From positions 1 through 32,627 of the forward strand of contig JAENWF010000132.1 of assembly GCA_016650215.1 (NCBI GenBank): a stretch of 32,627 nt of DNA, in the 5' to 3' direction. Source of the DNA: Thermoanaerobaculia bacterium. Lineage in GTDB: Bacteria; Acidobacteriota; Thermoanaerobaculia; Gp7-AA8. The position numbers were made by a program, and so were the translations under genes. Below the pieces are notes generated by a model that saw only the letters and a program-made list of their open reading frames with translations, had not been told where the DNA came from and did not search any database. Each line of letters opens with the position of its first letter. Position 1 is the first letter of the stretch. Shown in pieces: positions 32,611 through 32,627 of this stretch.

Positions 32611-32627
32611 AGCGGGCGCCCTCGCCC

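Overview
The window looks like chromosomal DNA of a high-GC (roughly 60-65% by eye) Gram-negative bacterium. Four lipid A/Kdo/heptose genes show that it has an LPS outer membrane. The gene mix suggests Acidobacteriota or a neighbouring phylum: a PDZ-containing multi-pass histidine kinase with an NtrC partner, a large secreted M14 peptidase, a MEMO-family protein, a KamA/double ATP-grasp cluster and an acidobacterial style of intergenic palindromes. This placement is inference, because no rRNA or marker phylogeny could be run. Coding density is high, and many neighbouring genes overlap by 1-10 bases (ATGA, GTGA, TGATG), which points to translational coupling.

Layout. (1) 54-4235, plus strand: a two-component pair made of a PDZ/multi-TM/GAF/PAS histidine kinase and a sigma54-dependent NtrC-type regulator. 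(2) 4236-4533: an intergenic stretch of palindromic repeats, including a 105-bp MITE-like element. (3) 4534-9674: a small membrane protein (minus), then an M14 zinc carboxypeptidase, a MEMO-like protein and glycogen synthase (plus). (4) A MerR regulator (minus), then a [NiFe]-hydrogenase maturation operon, hypF-hypC-hypD-hypE-formyltransferase-crotonase-NiCo permease (10227-17188). (5) A degenerate alpha/beta hydrolase (plus), facing a Cys-rich membrane protein (minus). (6) An LPS core/lipid A operon on the minus strand, read waaA-lpxK-lpxL-waaF (22642 down to 18597). (7) A repeat-rich gap, 22643-22965, carrying a second, inverted copy of the MITE-like element and three different heptamer tandem repeats. 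(8) hflX, then a tightly coupled plus-strand run of kamA, two ATP-grasp ligases, a GNAT acetyltransferase, a CcsA/HemX-like membrane protein, hemA, hemC and a cobA-hemD fusion.

How the genes fit together. The hyp operon encodes enzymes that make the Fe(CN)2CO centre of [NiFe] hydrogenase (HypF/E cyanide; HypC/D scaffold). It also has a PurN-like formyltransferase and a crotonase-fold protein, which together resemble HypX split into two genes (aerobic CO-ligand synthesis), and a nickel permease. No hydrogenase subunits, hypA or hypB are in view. HypE reads as frameshifted by one base in a G run near 14877: its essential C-terminal PRIC motif lies in another frame and overlaps the next start codon. 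The kamA-ATP-grasp-ATP-grasp-GNAT block has the ingredients of an undescribed beta-lysine conjugate pathway and is the best candidate for a novel system. It is coupled to cytochrome/tetrapyrrole genes.
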